DNA of 6,066 bases from Caldifarciminota bacterium (GTDB taxonomy: Bacteria; Hydrothermota; Hydrothermia; B15-G9; WFZT01): NCBI GenBank assembly GCA_026986655.1, contig JALSOD010000313.1, positions 1-6,066 on the forward strand, written 5' to 3'. Shown here piece after piece: positions 1 to 6,066 of the stretch. The notes beneath the pieces are model-generated. The model made no database searches. It saw only the letters and a list, made by a program, of their open reading frames with translations, and had not been told where the DNA came from. The position numbers were made by a program, and so were the translations under genes. How positions within the stretch are numbered: the first letter of the stretch is position 1; each line of letters starts with the position of its first letter.

Positions 1-602
1 CGTCTCTCAACTTCAGGGTTCTCCGTCCGCCTCTTTATACACGTAGATATCGGAATGTTGAAATAAACCCCTATTATTTTCAGATTTGAAACTCTCTTCA
101 ATATTTTGTGGAAATTTGGACTCTCACCATACAGTGATTGAGCAAAGGATTTGTTGTAGACATCTTGAAAAGCCTCTTTTATCCGGGACTCTATTGAATG
201 TTTTTCAAATTCTATGGAATCGAATATTCTGGCGACAATTTTATCGTCACTCTCACGAAACAGACTCATTCTCTCTTCGTCCCATTTTTTAAGGATATCC
301 CGCGCCATGTCTCTTGCAACTTTTGCAGGCTTGATAAACTTCTCTCGTGTTGTCCGGTCAATATTGGTTCTGTCAACGACAACATCAAAACCTTCGGCAA
401 GTGCCTTAATGTAAAGTGTATCTTCAAAATCGTGATATAATGGGGCATTTTCTCTCACAAATTTGTAGAAGCTGATCATCTGGAGAATATCGTCCATTGA
501 GATTCTTACTGTTCTTTCAGGAGACTTCGAAACAATGTCTCTTGCATAGGTCGTCTTGCCAGAACCTGGAAGACCTATCAAAATGTAAATCATTTGCTGC
601 AT
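1..602 (-). CDS. P-loop kinase-like ATPase (polynucleotide kinase-like / AAA_33 type), 3' end missing
   Basis: The frame is open from 602 to the window edge, so the protein is cut at its C-terminus (197 residues visible when counted from the ATG at 593). Two in-frame ATGs, at 602 and 593, follow an upstream in-frame TGA; neither has a Shine-Dalgarno sequence. Numbered from 593: Walker A GLPGSGKTT at 7-15, an acidic pair SMDD at 32-35, a Walker B-like strand running into VVVDRTN at 71-77, then IDRTTREKF. A later strand, KIIGVYFNIP at 172-181, is followed by CIKRR, as in the strand and arginine-rich region near the end of kinases of the T4 polynucleotide kinase type. About 80 mostly helical, charged residues (about 90-170) separate DRTN from that strand, more than in T4 Pnk. 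T4 Pnk has an arginine three residues after its first catalytic aspartate; a leucine sits there here. The substrate could be a nucleic acid end, a nucleotide or a small molecule; I cannot say which. It lies beyond a 253-base gap with its own apparent promoter. Confidence 0.82.
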   Translation of the reverse strand, partial: MQQMIYILIGLPGSGKTTYARDIVSKSPERTVRISMDDILQMISFYKFVRENAPLYHDFEDTLYIKALAEGFDVVVDRTNIDRTTREKFIKPAKVARDMARDILKKWDEERMSLFRESDDKIVARIFDSIEFEKHSIESRIKEAFQDVYNKSFAQSLYGESPNFHKILKRVSNLKIIGVYFNIPISTCIKRRTENPEVER

Positions 603-610
603 ACAAGGGG

Positions 611-639
611 ATTTTAACTGAAACCTCTGTCACAATCAA
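611..639 (-). promoter_or_regulatory. Sigma-70-like promoter for the P-loop kinase gene
   Basis: On the minus strand TTGATT (634-639) and TAAAAT (611-616) are separated by exactly 17 bases, close to the -35 and -10 consensus. The predicted transcription start, about seven bases after the -10 box, falls within a few bases of the ATG at 602. The mRNA would be leaderless or nearly so, which fits the lack of a Shine-Dalgarno sequence before either ATG. The position, inside the only real gap in the window and directly before a gene, supports it. It is a pattern match only, and AT-rich DNA produces such matches by chance. Confidence 0.45.
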
Positions 640-778
640 GAGAATAAAGATAAAATTTCAGAACCATTACGGTTTCCAGACATTTTAAGATGTCCTCGTT
701 GAGAAGGGAGATACAGAGGATTGCGTTTAAGCAATTGACTTCAGCCTATATGAGGGACTTGTTTTCAAGGGTATTCCA

Positions 779-840
779 CCCCCATTTTCTTACGTCGAGC
801 GAGGAAGAAAGTCCTACAGAGTTTTATTAAAAAGTGGGGG
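779..840. repeat. Imperfect inverted repeat downstream of the rRNA methyltransferase gene
   Basis: CCCCCATTTT (779-788) can pair with AAAAGTGGGGG (830-840) if the G at 834 bulges, giving about ten base pairs around a 41-base loop. A second stem, TTTCTT (786-791) with AAGAAA (805-810), uses some of the same left-arm bases, so the two would compete. It begins 15 bases after the stop of the methyltransferase gene in the direction of transcription. Neither strand shows a T-run after the repeat, so it is not a standard intrinsic terminator. It could protect the mRNA 3' end or be chance pairing of homopolymer-like runs. Confidence 0.35.
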
Positions 841-846
841 GTATCG

Positions 847-859
847 GTAAGTTGCTTAC
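847..859. repeat. Small perfect hairpin over the rRNA methyltransferase gene stop codon
   Basis: GTAAG (847-851) and CTTAC (855-859) form a five-base-pair stem with the three-base loop TTG. The stop codon at 856-858 lies in one arm. No T-run follows on the minus strand, so this is not a convincing terminator by itself. Confidence 0.3.
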
Positions 860-2178
860 TTCTTTCTCATTATCACCAATGTTTCCACGTGGTGGGTGTG
901 GGGGAAGAAATCGAAAGGCTGGACCAGCTCAATGTCGTAATACTCCACCAGAATTTTTAAATCCCGTGCAAGGGTGACAGGATTACACGACACGTACACA
1001 ATTTCATGCGGTCTTTTATCCACAATAAAGTCAATTACTTCTTTTTCAAGACCTTTTCTTGGTGGATCGAGTAAAAGGAGATCTGGACGTTCAAGTGTTG
1101 GCAGAACGTTCTCAACCCTGCCCTCAAAATAATCAACGTTGAATTGATTGTTAATGCTTATATTTTCCCGGGCATCCTTGACAGATGACGTACTCTCTTC
1201 AACCCCTATTACAACCTTTGCCCTATCAGCCACATTAAGAGCAAACAGACCAACTCCTGCATACGCATCTATGATCAATCGATATCCATCACCAATTTTT
1301 GATTTTATGAGCTCCAGGAGCTTCGTCACCTGAGCCACATTAATCTGAAAGAACGAAAGGGCTGAGACCCTGAATGATTTGCCGAGAACTTTTTCCATGT
1401 AATATGGTCTACCAATTACCTTTCTCGTTTGTGGTCCGTAAATAACATTGGTTCTCCGAGGATTAATATTCTCCACAACACCGATTATTCTTTCTGGATC
1501 AAGTGCCAGTATTTTTTCGGCAAAAGTTTTAACAATGGCAGTCTCTTTGACCACAAGAATTACGAGGGTTTCACCCGTATTTTCTGAACCTCTCAAAACA
1601 AAATGTCGGAGCTTTCCGTAATGTTTCTGCTCATTGTAGATGGTGAGAGGTTCCTCTTTGAGAATCTTTTTAAATCCTTTTAACACAGGATCAAATTGTT
1701 TTAACTGCACCGCACAGGTATCAATATCAACTATGTGATGTGTACCCTCTCTGTAGTAGCCGATCAAAACACGACTCCGCGTTCTTTTCAGGGGATACTG
1801 TACCTTATTCCTGAAATTCCAGGGATGCTCCATACCTATCACATTTTCTATGGGTAGCTCCTGAATCTTCCCTATACGCCGAAACGCATCGAGAATGATA
1901 TCTTTTTTAAATTTCAGCTGCCATTGATAATCCACCATCTGCCACTGACAGCCACCACACTCAGGAAAGTAGGGGCAAAGGGGGTTTGTTCTTGCTTCTG
2001 AAGGTTCAATAAGTTTTATAATTCGTGCAGTTATATAATCCTTTTTCTCCTTTACAATCTCTGCCTCAATTCTGTCTCCTGGAACACCCCCATCAACAAA
2101 TACAGCCTTACCATTGAAATAGGAAATTGCATCGCCACCCGGTATCATTTTCTCGACTTTCAGGAGAATCTTCTTCAT
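856..2178 (-). CDS. rlmD: 23S rRNA (uracil-C5)-methyltransferase, RlmD/RumA family
   Basis: Cytoplasmic SAM-dependent enzyme that makes 5-methyluridine in RNA; in E. coli RlmD the target is U1939 of 23S rRNA. At 440 residues it is full length (E. coli about 433). An N-terminal TRAM-like RNA-binding domain covers about 1-57. The 4Fe-4S cysteines of the RumA type are C68, C74, C77 (in CGGC) and C155. The methyltransferase domain shows the SAM loop DAYAGVGLF (304-312), the acidic E327 after the next strand, DPPRKG (371-376), the catalytic cysteine C398 in SCNP, and HHVETL (429-434) with the general-base glutamate E432. No key residue is missing. Its ATG shares one base with the TGA of the lptE-like gene (TGATG), and only a weak AGGT lies upstream, suggesting translation by reinitiation. 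The family assignment is firm. The exact base methylated (U1939, U747 or another) cannot be read from sequence, because RlmC and TrmA-like relatives share these motifs. Confidence 0.93.
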   Translation of the reverse strand: MKKILLKVEKMIPGGDAISYFNGKAVFVDGGVPGDRIEAEIVKEKKDYITARIIKLIEPSEARTNPLCPYFPECGGCQWQMVDYQWQLKFKKDIILDAFRRIGKIQELPIENVIGMEHPWNFRNKVQYPLKRTRSRVLIGYYREGTHHIVDIDTCAVQLKQFDPVLKGFKKILKEEPLTIYNEQKHYGKLRHFVLRGSENTGETLVILVVKETAIVKTFAEKILALDPERIIGVVENINPRRTNVIYGPQTRKVIGRPYYMEKVLGKSFRVSALSFFQINVAQVTKLLELIKSKIGDGYRLIIDAYAGVGLFALNVADRAKVVIGVEESTSSVKDARENISINNQFNVDYFEGRVENVLPTLERPDLLLLDPPRKGLEKEVIDFIVDKRPHEIVYVSCNPVTLARDLKILVEYYDIELVQPFDFFPHTHHVETLVIMRKK

Positions 2179-2681
2179 CAGAATGATACCTGAAAGAGCC
2201 TGTGGATAACGGTTGAGTAAATATCGGATACTGCACGTTTTATCCCGTCATCCTCGGTTTCAGAATTCACATTGTAAGTTCCGTTGCCGATATAGGTTGC
2301 CTTTGGGAGGTATGGTTTTTTATTTACATTATCGTAAAATTCGAGCTCGATCGTAAGCTTGATATTGTAGCTCTCGATATTACCCTCGGTATCATATTTG
2401 AAGGGTTGTTTATCAAATCCTGTTACACTTCCGGTTATGATCATGCCAGCTTTGTCATCTGAAACGAGCTGAAACCTACCGTCATTCCTTAATTCATCGA
2501 TAAAATAGCCCGTAACGGTATTATCAAGGCCATACATCAGGGTTTTATTCTGGAACACGTGCACTGAGACTTTTTTTAGATATGATGGGAAATATCCGCT
2601 GAAAGAATACGTACATGACGAGAAAAGAATTACAAGAATTGATAAGACAAGGGGGCTTGAAAAATATGATTTAAGTCTCAT
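2178..2681 (-). CDS. lptE: LptE-like outer-membrane lipoprotein (lipopolysaccharide assembly)
   Basis: 167 residues. The N-terminus is a lipoprotein signal: K4, a hydrophobic stretch 10-20, then FSSC with the lipidated cysteine at 23. The mature part starts CTYSFSG and continues with FPSYLKKVSVHVFQNKT, LDNTVTGYFIDEL, GRFQLV and ITGSVTGFDKQPF. This is the usual LptE layout of a short Y/F-rich start, a V-x-x-F-x-N strand, an amphipathic helix with an ExxxDGR-like turn, then a G-rich strand. In the family LptE plugs the LptD β-barrel and helps place lipopolysaccharide in the outer leaflet. LptE proteins diverge strongly, so the name rests on pattern and length. The start is supported by GAGGG (2688-2692), six bases before the ATG and overlapping the hutI stop. 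The gene follows hutI after nine bases and its TGA overlaps the next ATG. lptD is not in the window. Confidence 0.75.
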   Translation of the reverse strand: MRLKSYFSSPLVLSILVILFSSCTYSFSGYFPSYLKKVSVHVFQNKTLMYGLDNTVTGYFIDELRNDGRFQLVSDDKAGMIITGSVTGFDKQPFKYDTEGNIESYNIKLTIELEFYDNVNKKPYLPKATYIGNGTYNVNSETEDDGIKRAVSDIYSTVIHRLFQVSF

Positions 2682-2687
2682 CTTTTT

Positions 2688-2692
2688 CCCTC
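2688..2692 (-). promoter_or_regulatory. Ribosome binding site of the lptE-like gene, across the hutI stop codon
   Basis: GAGGG on the minus strand lies six bases before the ATG at 2681. Its first two bases are the last two of the hutI TGA, so ribosomes terminating on hutI reach this site directly. It fixes the start of the lptE-like gene and suggests translational coupling. Confidence 0.7.
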
Positions 2693-3965
2693 AGGAGTAG
2701 AATTTATCATTGCTTTCCAACCTATTTCCCACTCTTTCATAAACAAATTCACCGTTTTTAATCACATATTCAACATGGTTTTTGTCTGGTTCATAGAACA
2801 GATGAACCCATGAGTGGGTGTCAAGAATCAGGAGATCAGCCTTCTTTCCAGGCTCGATACTCCCAACAACTCCGCCTCTTCTTATGGAAAAAGCAGCGTT
2901 AAGAGTTGCAGCCACAAAAGCCTCTTCCGGTTTCATCCCGAAATTAAAGATCCCCATAACCATAGCAGATTGCATGGAGTAGAACGGGGAGGTCCCGGGA
3001 TTATGATCGGTCGCGAGGGCCATTGGGACATGGTATTTCCTGAACAACTCCACAGGTGGTGCCTTTTTGAGCCTCAAGAAAAAGGTTGATGTTGGGAGTA
3101 AGACTCCTATGGTTCCGCTCTTACCCATCTTTTCGAGGCTCTCTTCGCTAACATAATCAAGATGTTCAGCAGAAATAGCACCAAAGTCCGCTGCTATACC
3201 TCCACCTCCAAGGTTGTTCAACTGGTCTGCGTGAACCTTGAGATAGTAGCCAGATTCCTTTGCAACCTTCAAAATCATTCTGGCTTCTTCAGGAGAAAAC
3301 GCTCCGTCCTCAATAAAAATATCAAAAAACTCTGCCAATCCCCTGAAGTCAGGGATCATTTTCTTTAAAAGCAGCTCTATGTAGTGTTTTCGTCTATCAT
3401 AAAAATCAAAAGGAACTGTGTGCGCACCTAAAAAGGTCACAACTATATCCTGTGGAACTTTTTCTCTGAGCTCATCAGCCACTTCAAGGATCTTTTTCTC
3501 ATCGTCGTAATTTAGACCGTAACCTGATTTAATCTCAATTGTTGTGGTGCCGAATTCGAACATTATTCTGGCACGCTCTAAAGCAAGCCTGAGAAGCTCA
3601 TTCCTGCTTGCACTCCTCGTGGCGCGTACAGTACTATTGATCCCGCCACCTTTCTTTAAGATTTCTGTATAGCTCGCCCCTCTAAGCTTTTCCAAAAATT
3701 CCTCATGCCTGCACCCTGCGTAAATCAGGTGCGTGTGGGGATCCACAAATCCAGGAATAACAGTTTTTCCATCCACATCAACAGTGAAGGATTCAGGGTA
3801 CTTTTCCTCAAGAGTGTTAGAAGGGCCAATTTCTTTTATTTTACCGTTAGAAATAAAAACAGCTGCATCTCTTAGAACACTAAGATTAATCTCACCAGCT
3901 GGAATTGGCCTATTACCAGCTGAAGTGACAAGCTCACCTATATTGGTAATTAATAGATTAGACAT
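2691..3965 (-). CDS. hutI: Imidazolonepropionase (histidine degradation)
   Basis: Cytoplasmic metal-dependent amidohydrolase that opens 4-imidazolone-5-propionate to N-formimidoyl-L-glutamate, the third step of histidine breakdown. 424 residues, a normal length. The start ITNIGELVT is typical of HutI. Metal-site and substrate motifs are complete: PGFVDPHTHL (71-80) with H77 and H79, R86 shortly after, KSGYGL (146-151), GAHTVP (180-185) with H182, KVHADQLNN (243-251) with H245, SAEHLD (265-270) with H268, and ATDHNPG (318-324) with the metal-binding D320. The C-terminal GSIEPGKKADLLILD (368-382) is the usual amidohydrolase β-sandwich return. The ATG overlaps the end of gyrB by eight bases and has only a weak purine stretch upstream, so translation is probably coupled to gyrB. 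No hutH, hutU or hutG is visible. The motif set separates it well from guanine deaminase or dihydroorotase relatives. Confidence 0.95.
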   Translation of the reverse strand: MSNLLITNIGELVTSAGNRPIPAGEINLSVLRDAAVFISNGKIKEIGPSNTLEEKYPESFTVDVDGKTVIPGFVDPHTHLIYAGCRHEEFLEKLRGASYTEILKKGGGINSTVRATRSASRNELLRLALERARIMFEFGTTTIEIKSGYGLNYDDEKKILEVADELREKVPQDIVVTFLGAHTVPFDFYDRRKHYIELLLKKMIPDFRGLAEFFDIFIEDGAFSPEEARMILKVAKESGYYLKVHADQLNNLGGGGIAADFGAISAEHLDYVSEESLEKMGKSGTIGVLLPTSTFFLRLKKAPPVELFRKYHVPMALATDHNPGTSPFYSMQSAMVMGIFNFGMKPEEAFVAATLNAAFSIRRGGVVGSIEPGKKADLLILDTHSWVHLFYEPDKNHVEYVIKNGEFVYERVGNRLESNDKFYS

Positions 3966-5847
3966 CCAGATTTACCACTTTTTTGGCGTTTTCCTGGATA
4001 AATTTTCTTCTTGGTTCAACCTTATCACCCATCAGGATGGAGAACAGTTTGTCAGCCTCTGCCGCATCCTCCAGTGTCACCTGCTTCAGGAGTCTCCTCT
4101 CTGGGTCCATTGTGGTCTCCCAGAGTTGTTCAGGGTTCATTTCACCAAGACCCTTGTATCTCTGAATGTTAACCTTCTCCTCACCGATCTCGTTAAGGAG
4201 TTCCTCGAGCTCCTCATCAGAATGGAGATACCAGGTCTTCTTGCCCTTCTGGACTCTATAGAGAGGTGGCTGGGCTATATAGATGAAACCGGCCTCAATC
4301 AGGGGCTTCATCAGCCTATAGAAAAATGTGAGAAGCAGGGTTCGAATGTGAGAACCATCCACATCTGCATCAGTCATGATAATAATCTTGTGATACCTCG
4401 CCTTAGAGGGATCACATTCATCCTTTAAACCAGAGCCTATGGCTGAGATTATGGTTTTTATCTCCTCATTGGACAAAGCCTTATCGAGTCTCGCTTTCTC
4501 AACATTGAGGATTTTACCTTTCAGGGGAAGGATTGCCTGGAATTCTCTGTTTCTTCCTTGTTTTGCAGAGCCACCTGCAGACTCACCCTCAACAATAAAG
4601 AGCTCTGAGGCCGATGGATCGCGGGAAGAGCAATCGGCAAGTTTACCTGGAAGTGAGTCAGATTCGAGGAAACTCTTTCTTCTCGTTAATTCGCGTGCTC
4701 TCTTTGCAGCCTCCCTTGATTTCGCAGCCAATGTTGCTTTTTCAATTATCTTCTGCGCAACACGCGGATTCTCTTCAAGAAATCTCATGAACCACTCGTA
4801 AAATAGGCTTCTCACAAGACCTTCAACATAGCCATTACCGAGCTTGGTTTTTGTCTGGCCTTCAAACTGCGGGTCCTTGAGCTTCACATGGATTACAGCC
4901 GTGAGTCCCTCACGAACATCGTCACCTGAAAGACTATGCTTTTTCAAAAGTCCCGTTTTCTTTCCGTAGTCATTAAGTGCTTTCGTCAAGGCAGATTTGA
5001 AACCGGTCAGGTGTGTGCCACCTTCATGAGTATTGATGGTATTTGCAAAACTCAGAATGGTCTCAACAAATCCTGTATTGTATTCGAGGGCAATCTCTAT
5101 CTCAGTGCCATTTTTTTGCGCCTTCATGTAAAAAGGCTGGTGAAGTGGCTCTCTTGCCTCATCTAAATATCGCACAAATTCTTTCAGTCCACCTTCATAA
5201 TGGAATTCTTCCCGTTTATTTTGTCTTTTGTCCTCTACGACAATCCTTACACCGGGAATCAGAAAGGCAAGCTCTCTCAGTCTATCCCTTAAAATTTCAA
5301 ATTCAAACCTTGTTACCTTAAATACTTCGGGGTCTGGTTTAAATGTTACTTTTGTACCGGTTCTCTCCTCACCAGACTCCTCCACCTCCATCTCGGCAAC
5401 CTTTTCACCACGTTTAAATTTCAATCTATGAATCTTACCGTCACGGCGAATCTCAACCTCGAGCCACTCCGATAGTGCATTAACGACTGAAGCACCGACA
5501 CCGTGTAAACCACCGGATATTTGATACACCTTTGAATCAAATTTACCACCTGCATGAAGTTGTGTAAATACGACTTCAACCGCCGGGATACCAAGTTCAG
5601 GATGTATATCTACAGGTATACCACGGCCATCATCCTCAACCGTCACACTTCCGTCCTCGTTTATGGTGACATAAATATTCCTGCAGTATCCTGCCAGTGC
5701 TTCATCTATGGCATTATCAACGATTTCAAAAACGAGGTGATGTAACCCCCTTCTACCAATGTCCCCAATGTACATTGCAGGGCGTCTTCTTACACCCTCA
5801 AGTCCTTTCAAAACCTTTATATCAGAAGCAGTATACTTTTCACTCAT
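3958..5847 (-). CDS. gyrB: DNA gyrase subunit B
   Basis: ATPase subunit of the A2B2 type II topoisomerase that introduces negative supercoils. 629 residues, the compact form without the roughly 170-residue insert of E. coli GyrB. GHKL ATPase domain: E41 and N45 in the EIVDNAIDEA helix, DDGRGIP (72-78), GGLHGVG (112-118). R135 matches E. coli R136, the coumarin contact. The transducer carries QTKTKLGN (331-338), with the lysine that reaches the ATP. TOPRIM domain: EGESAGGSAKQGR (420-432) with catalytic E420, TDADVDGSH (492-500) with the Mg-binding D493, D495 and D497, and QRYKGLGEMNP (562-572). The end FIQENAKKVVNLDV is a typical GyrB tail, which favours GyrB over ParE. E422 stands where E. 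coli has D426, a quinolone-resistance position. The start is fixed by GGGAG six bases upstream and by the expected MSEKYTASDIKVLKGLEGVR N-terminus. It overlaps dciA by four bases and hutI by eight. No gyrA lies next to it. Confidence 0.97.
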   Translation of the reverse strand: MSEKYTASDIKVLKGLEGVRRRPAMYIGDIGRRGLHHLVFEIVDNAIDEALAGYCRNIYVTINEDGSVTVEDDGRGIPVDIHPELGIPAVEVVFTQLHAGGKFDSKVYQISGGLHGVGASVVNALSEWLEVEIRRDGKIHRLKFKRGEKVAEMEVEESGEERTGTKVTFKPDPEVFKVTRFEFEILRDRLRELAFLIPGVRIVVEDKRQNKREEFHYEGGLKEFVRYLDEAREPLHQPFYMKAQKNGTEIEIALEYNTGFVETILSFANTINTHEGGTHLTGFKSALTKALNDYGKKTGLLKKHSLSGDDVREGLTAVIHVKLKDPQFEGQTKTKLGNGYVEGLVRSLFYEWFMRFLEENPRVAQKIIEKATLAAKSREAAKRARELTRRKSFLESDSLPGKLADCSSRDPSASELFIVEGESAGGSAKQGRNREFQAILPLKGKILNVEKARLDKALSNEEIKTIISAIGSGLKDECDPSKARYHKIIIMTDADVDGSHIRTLLLTFFYRLMKPLIEAGFIYIAQPPLYRVQKGKKTWYLHSDEELEELLNEIGEEKVNIQRYKGLGEMNPEQLWETTMDPERRLLKQVTLEDAAEADKLFSILMGDKVEPRRKFIQENAKKVVNLDV

Positions 5848-6066
5848 TTCTTTCTCCCTTTCATTCTCCTGAATTTTATGTCTTTAATTTCAGAACTAAA
5901 CCTTTTCCTCAAATCTTTTAAAAGAGCTGGTTTCATCATCATTAAATTGCTCATTAAAGCTGGATGTTTGACTTCAATTACAAGAATCCCTTTCCTCAGT
6001 TCTGTTGCCTCTATATTGTAATCGAATTTTGGTGGATATTCTTCATTGAATTTCTCAACAATGGAC
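5844..6066 (-). CDS. dciA: DUF721/DciA-like protein, 5' end missing
   Basis: Only the last 73 residues are inside the window; the first complete codon starts at 6065 and the TGA is 5844-5846. The segment ELRKGILVIEVKHPALMSN (22-40 of the visible part), followed by KPALLKDLRKRF and a short strand KDIKFRRM, matches the end of the small KH-like DUF721 domain: a strand with G-x-L-x-I-x-V, a helix after HPALM, and a final I-x-F-R strand. Family knowledge: DciA binds and helps load the replicative helicase DnaB in bacteria lacking DnaC/DnaI, and DUF721 genes often sit beside recF or gyrB, as here. The protein ends in a basic tail (KGRKK) right after the domain, so it is the short form. Its TGA overlaps the gyrB start as ATGA, implying translational coupling, and the gyrB ribosome binding site lies within it. 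Any promoter is outside the window. Confidence 0.82.
   Translation of the reverse strand, partial: SIVEKFNEEYPPKFDYNIEATELRKGILVIEVKHPALMSNLMMMKPALLKDLRKRFSSEIKDIKFRRMKGRKK
5854..5858 (-). promoter_or_regulatory. Ribosome binding site of gyrB inside dciA
   Basis: GGGAG on the minus strand, six bases before the gyrB ATG at 5847 and inside the last codons of the dciA-like gene. It fixes the gyrB start at 5847 and fits an ATGA-overlap operon junction. Confidence 0.65.

Larger units (their letters stand above)
603..855. other. Intergenic region, no convincing gene
   Basis: This is the only substantial gap in the window, between the stop of the rRNA methyltransferase gene and the kinase-like gene. 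I see no tRNA, no recognisable riboswitch and no long reading frame. It holds the promoter at 611-639 and several inverted repeats. These include GACAT/ATGTC around a six-base loop (679-694), TTGC/GCAA around GTTTAA (721-734), CTTG/CAAG around TTTT (759-770) and a long imperfect repeat at 779-840. None has a following T-run on the minus strand, so I cannot name an intrinsic terminator for the upstream operon. Confidence 0.7.
856..6066 (-). other. Probable five-gene operon dciA-gyrB-hutI-lptE-rlmD
   Basis: All five genes read in one direction. The junctions are a 4-base overlap (5844-5847), an 8-base overlap (3958-3965), a 9-base gap (2682-2690) and a 1-base overlap (2178). There is no room for promoters or terminators between them, although internal promoters within coding sequence cannot be excluded. 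The promoter would lie upstream, beyond 6066. The 3' end is somewhere in 603-855, but no standard terminator is visible there. Confidence 0.75.

Noticed and set aside
605..625. Minus-strand GTTTCAGTTAAAATCC looks a little like a CRISPR repeat.
   Set aside because: Only one copy is present, with no spacers or cas genes. The sequence is better explained as the -10 region before the kinase-like gene.
636..683. Fifteen-codon minus-strand reading frame in the gap (MSGNRNGSEILSLFS), with GAGG ten bases upstream of its ATG.
   Set aside because: Too short to judge by itself, it resembles no known leader peptide, and its end overlaps the likely -35 box. A chance frame is the simpler explanation without conservation or ribosome-profiling data.
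86..688. Several short plus-strand open frames at the left end of the window.
   Set aside because: They lie mostly opposite the kinase-like gene, whose minus-strand frame carries clear motifs throughout; none has a domain or a good ribosome binding site.
795..818. Plus-strand GAGGAAGAAAGTCC resembles the conserved GAGGAAAGTCC of RNase P RNA.
   Set aside because: The match has an insertion, no other RNase P RNA element is nearby, and the space before the rRNA methyltransferase gene is far too small for a full RNA.
3733..4428. Long plus-strand open frame (231 codons) antisense to the gyrB-hutI junction.
   Set aside because: It lies opposite two fully conserved genes, shows no recognisable domain and is a reverse-strand shadow of their codon bias.
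4439..4801. Plus-strand open frame of 120 codons inside gyrB.
   Set aside because: It is fully antisense to the conserved TOPRIM region of gyrB, and its composition follows from the opposite strand.

Overview
The window looks like ordinary chromosomal housekeeping DNA from a diderm (Gram-negative type) bacterium. All genes lie on the minus strand, so transcription runs from high to low coordinates. An LptE-like outer-membrane lipoprotein points to a lipopolysaccharide-type outer membrane. GyrB carries RPAMYIGD where many phyla have RPGMYIG. From memory this variant is common in the Bacteroidetes/Chlorobi/Fibrobacteres group and in related uncultured lineages such as WOR-3 and Cloacimonetes-like bacteria. 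DNA of moderate to low G+C and K/E/R/I-rich proteins with many AGA and ATA codons would fit a heat-loving or sediment organism. This placement is inference and only moderately secure.

Layout in transcription order: (1) 6066-5844, the 3' end of a DUF721/DciA-like gene, cut by the window edge; (2) 5847-3958, gyrB; (3) 3965-2691, hutI; (4) 2681-2178, an lptE-like lipoprotein gene; (5) 2178-856, an RlmD/RumA-type 23S rRNA methyltransferase; (6) a 253-base gap at 855-603 with no convincing gene but with inverted repeats and a good sigma-70-like promoter; (7) 602-1, the 5' part of a P-loop kinase-like gene cut by the other edge. This last frame is open for the whole of 1-602.

Genes 1-5 are packed like one operon: overlaps of 4, 8 and 1 bases and one 9-base gap, with Shine-Dalgarno sequences lying inside the preceding gene or across its stop codon. 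The dciA-gyrB pair is a known replication neighbourhood (helicase loading and supercoiling). The other three belong to unrelated processes: histidine breakdown, lipopolysaccharide export and rRNA methylation. The operon therefore looks like a co-expression bundle and not a pathway. No other hut gene and no gyrA is visible.

I find no mobile element, CRISPR array, RNA gene or new multi-gene system. The points most worth a second look are the kinase-like gene, which has a helical insertion and a possibly leaderless transcript, and hutI coupled by overlap to gyrB.
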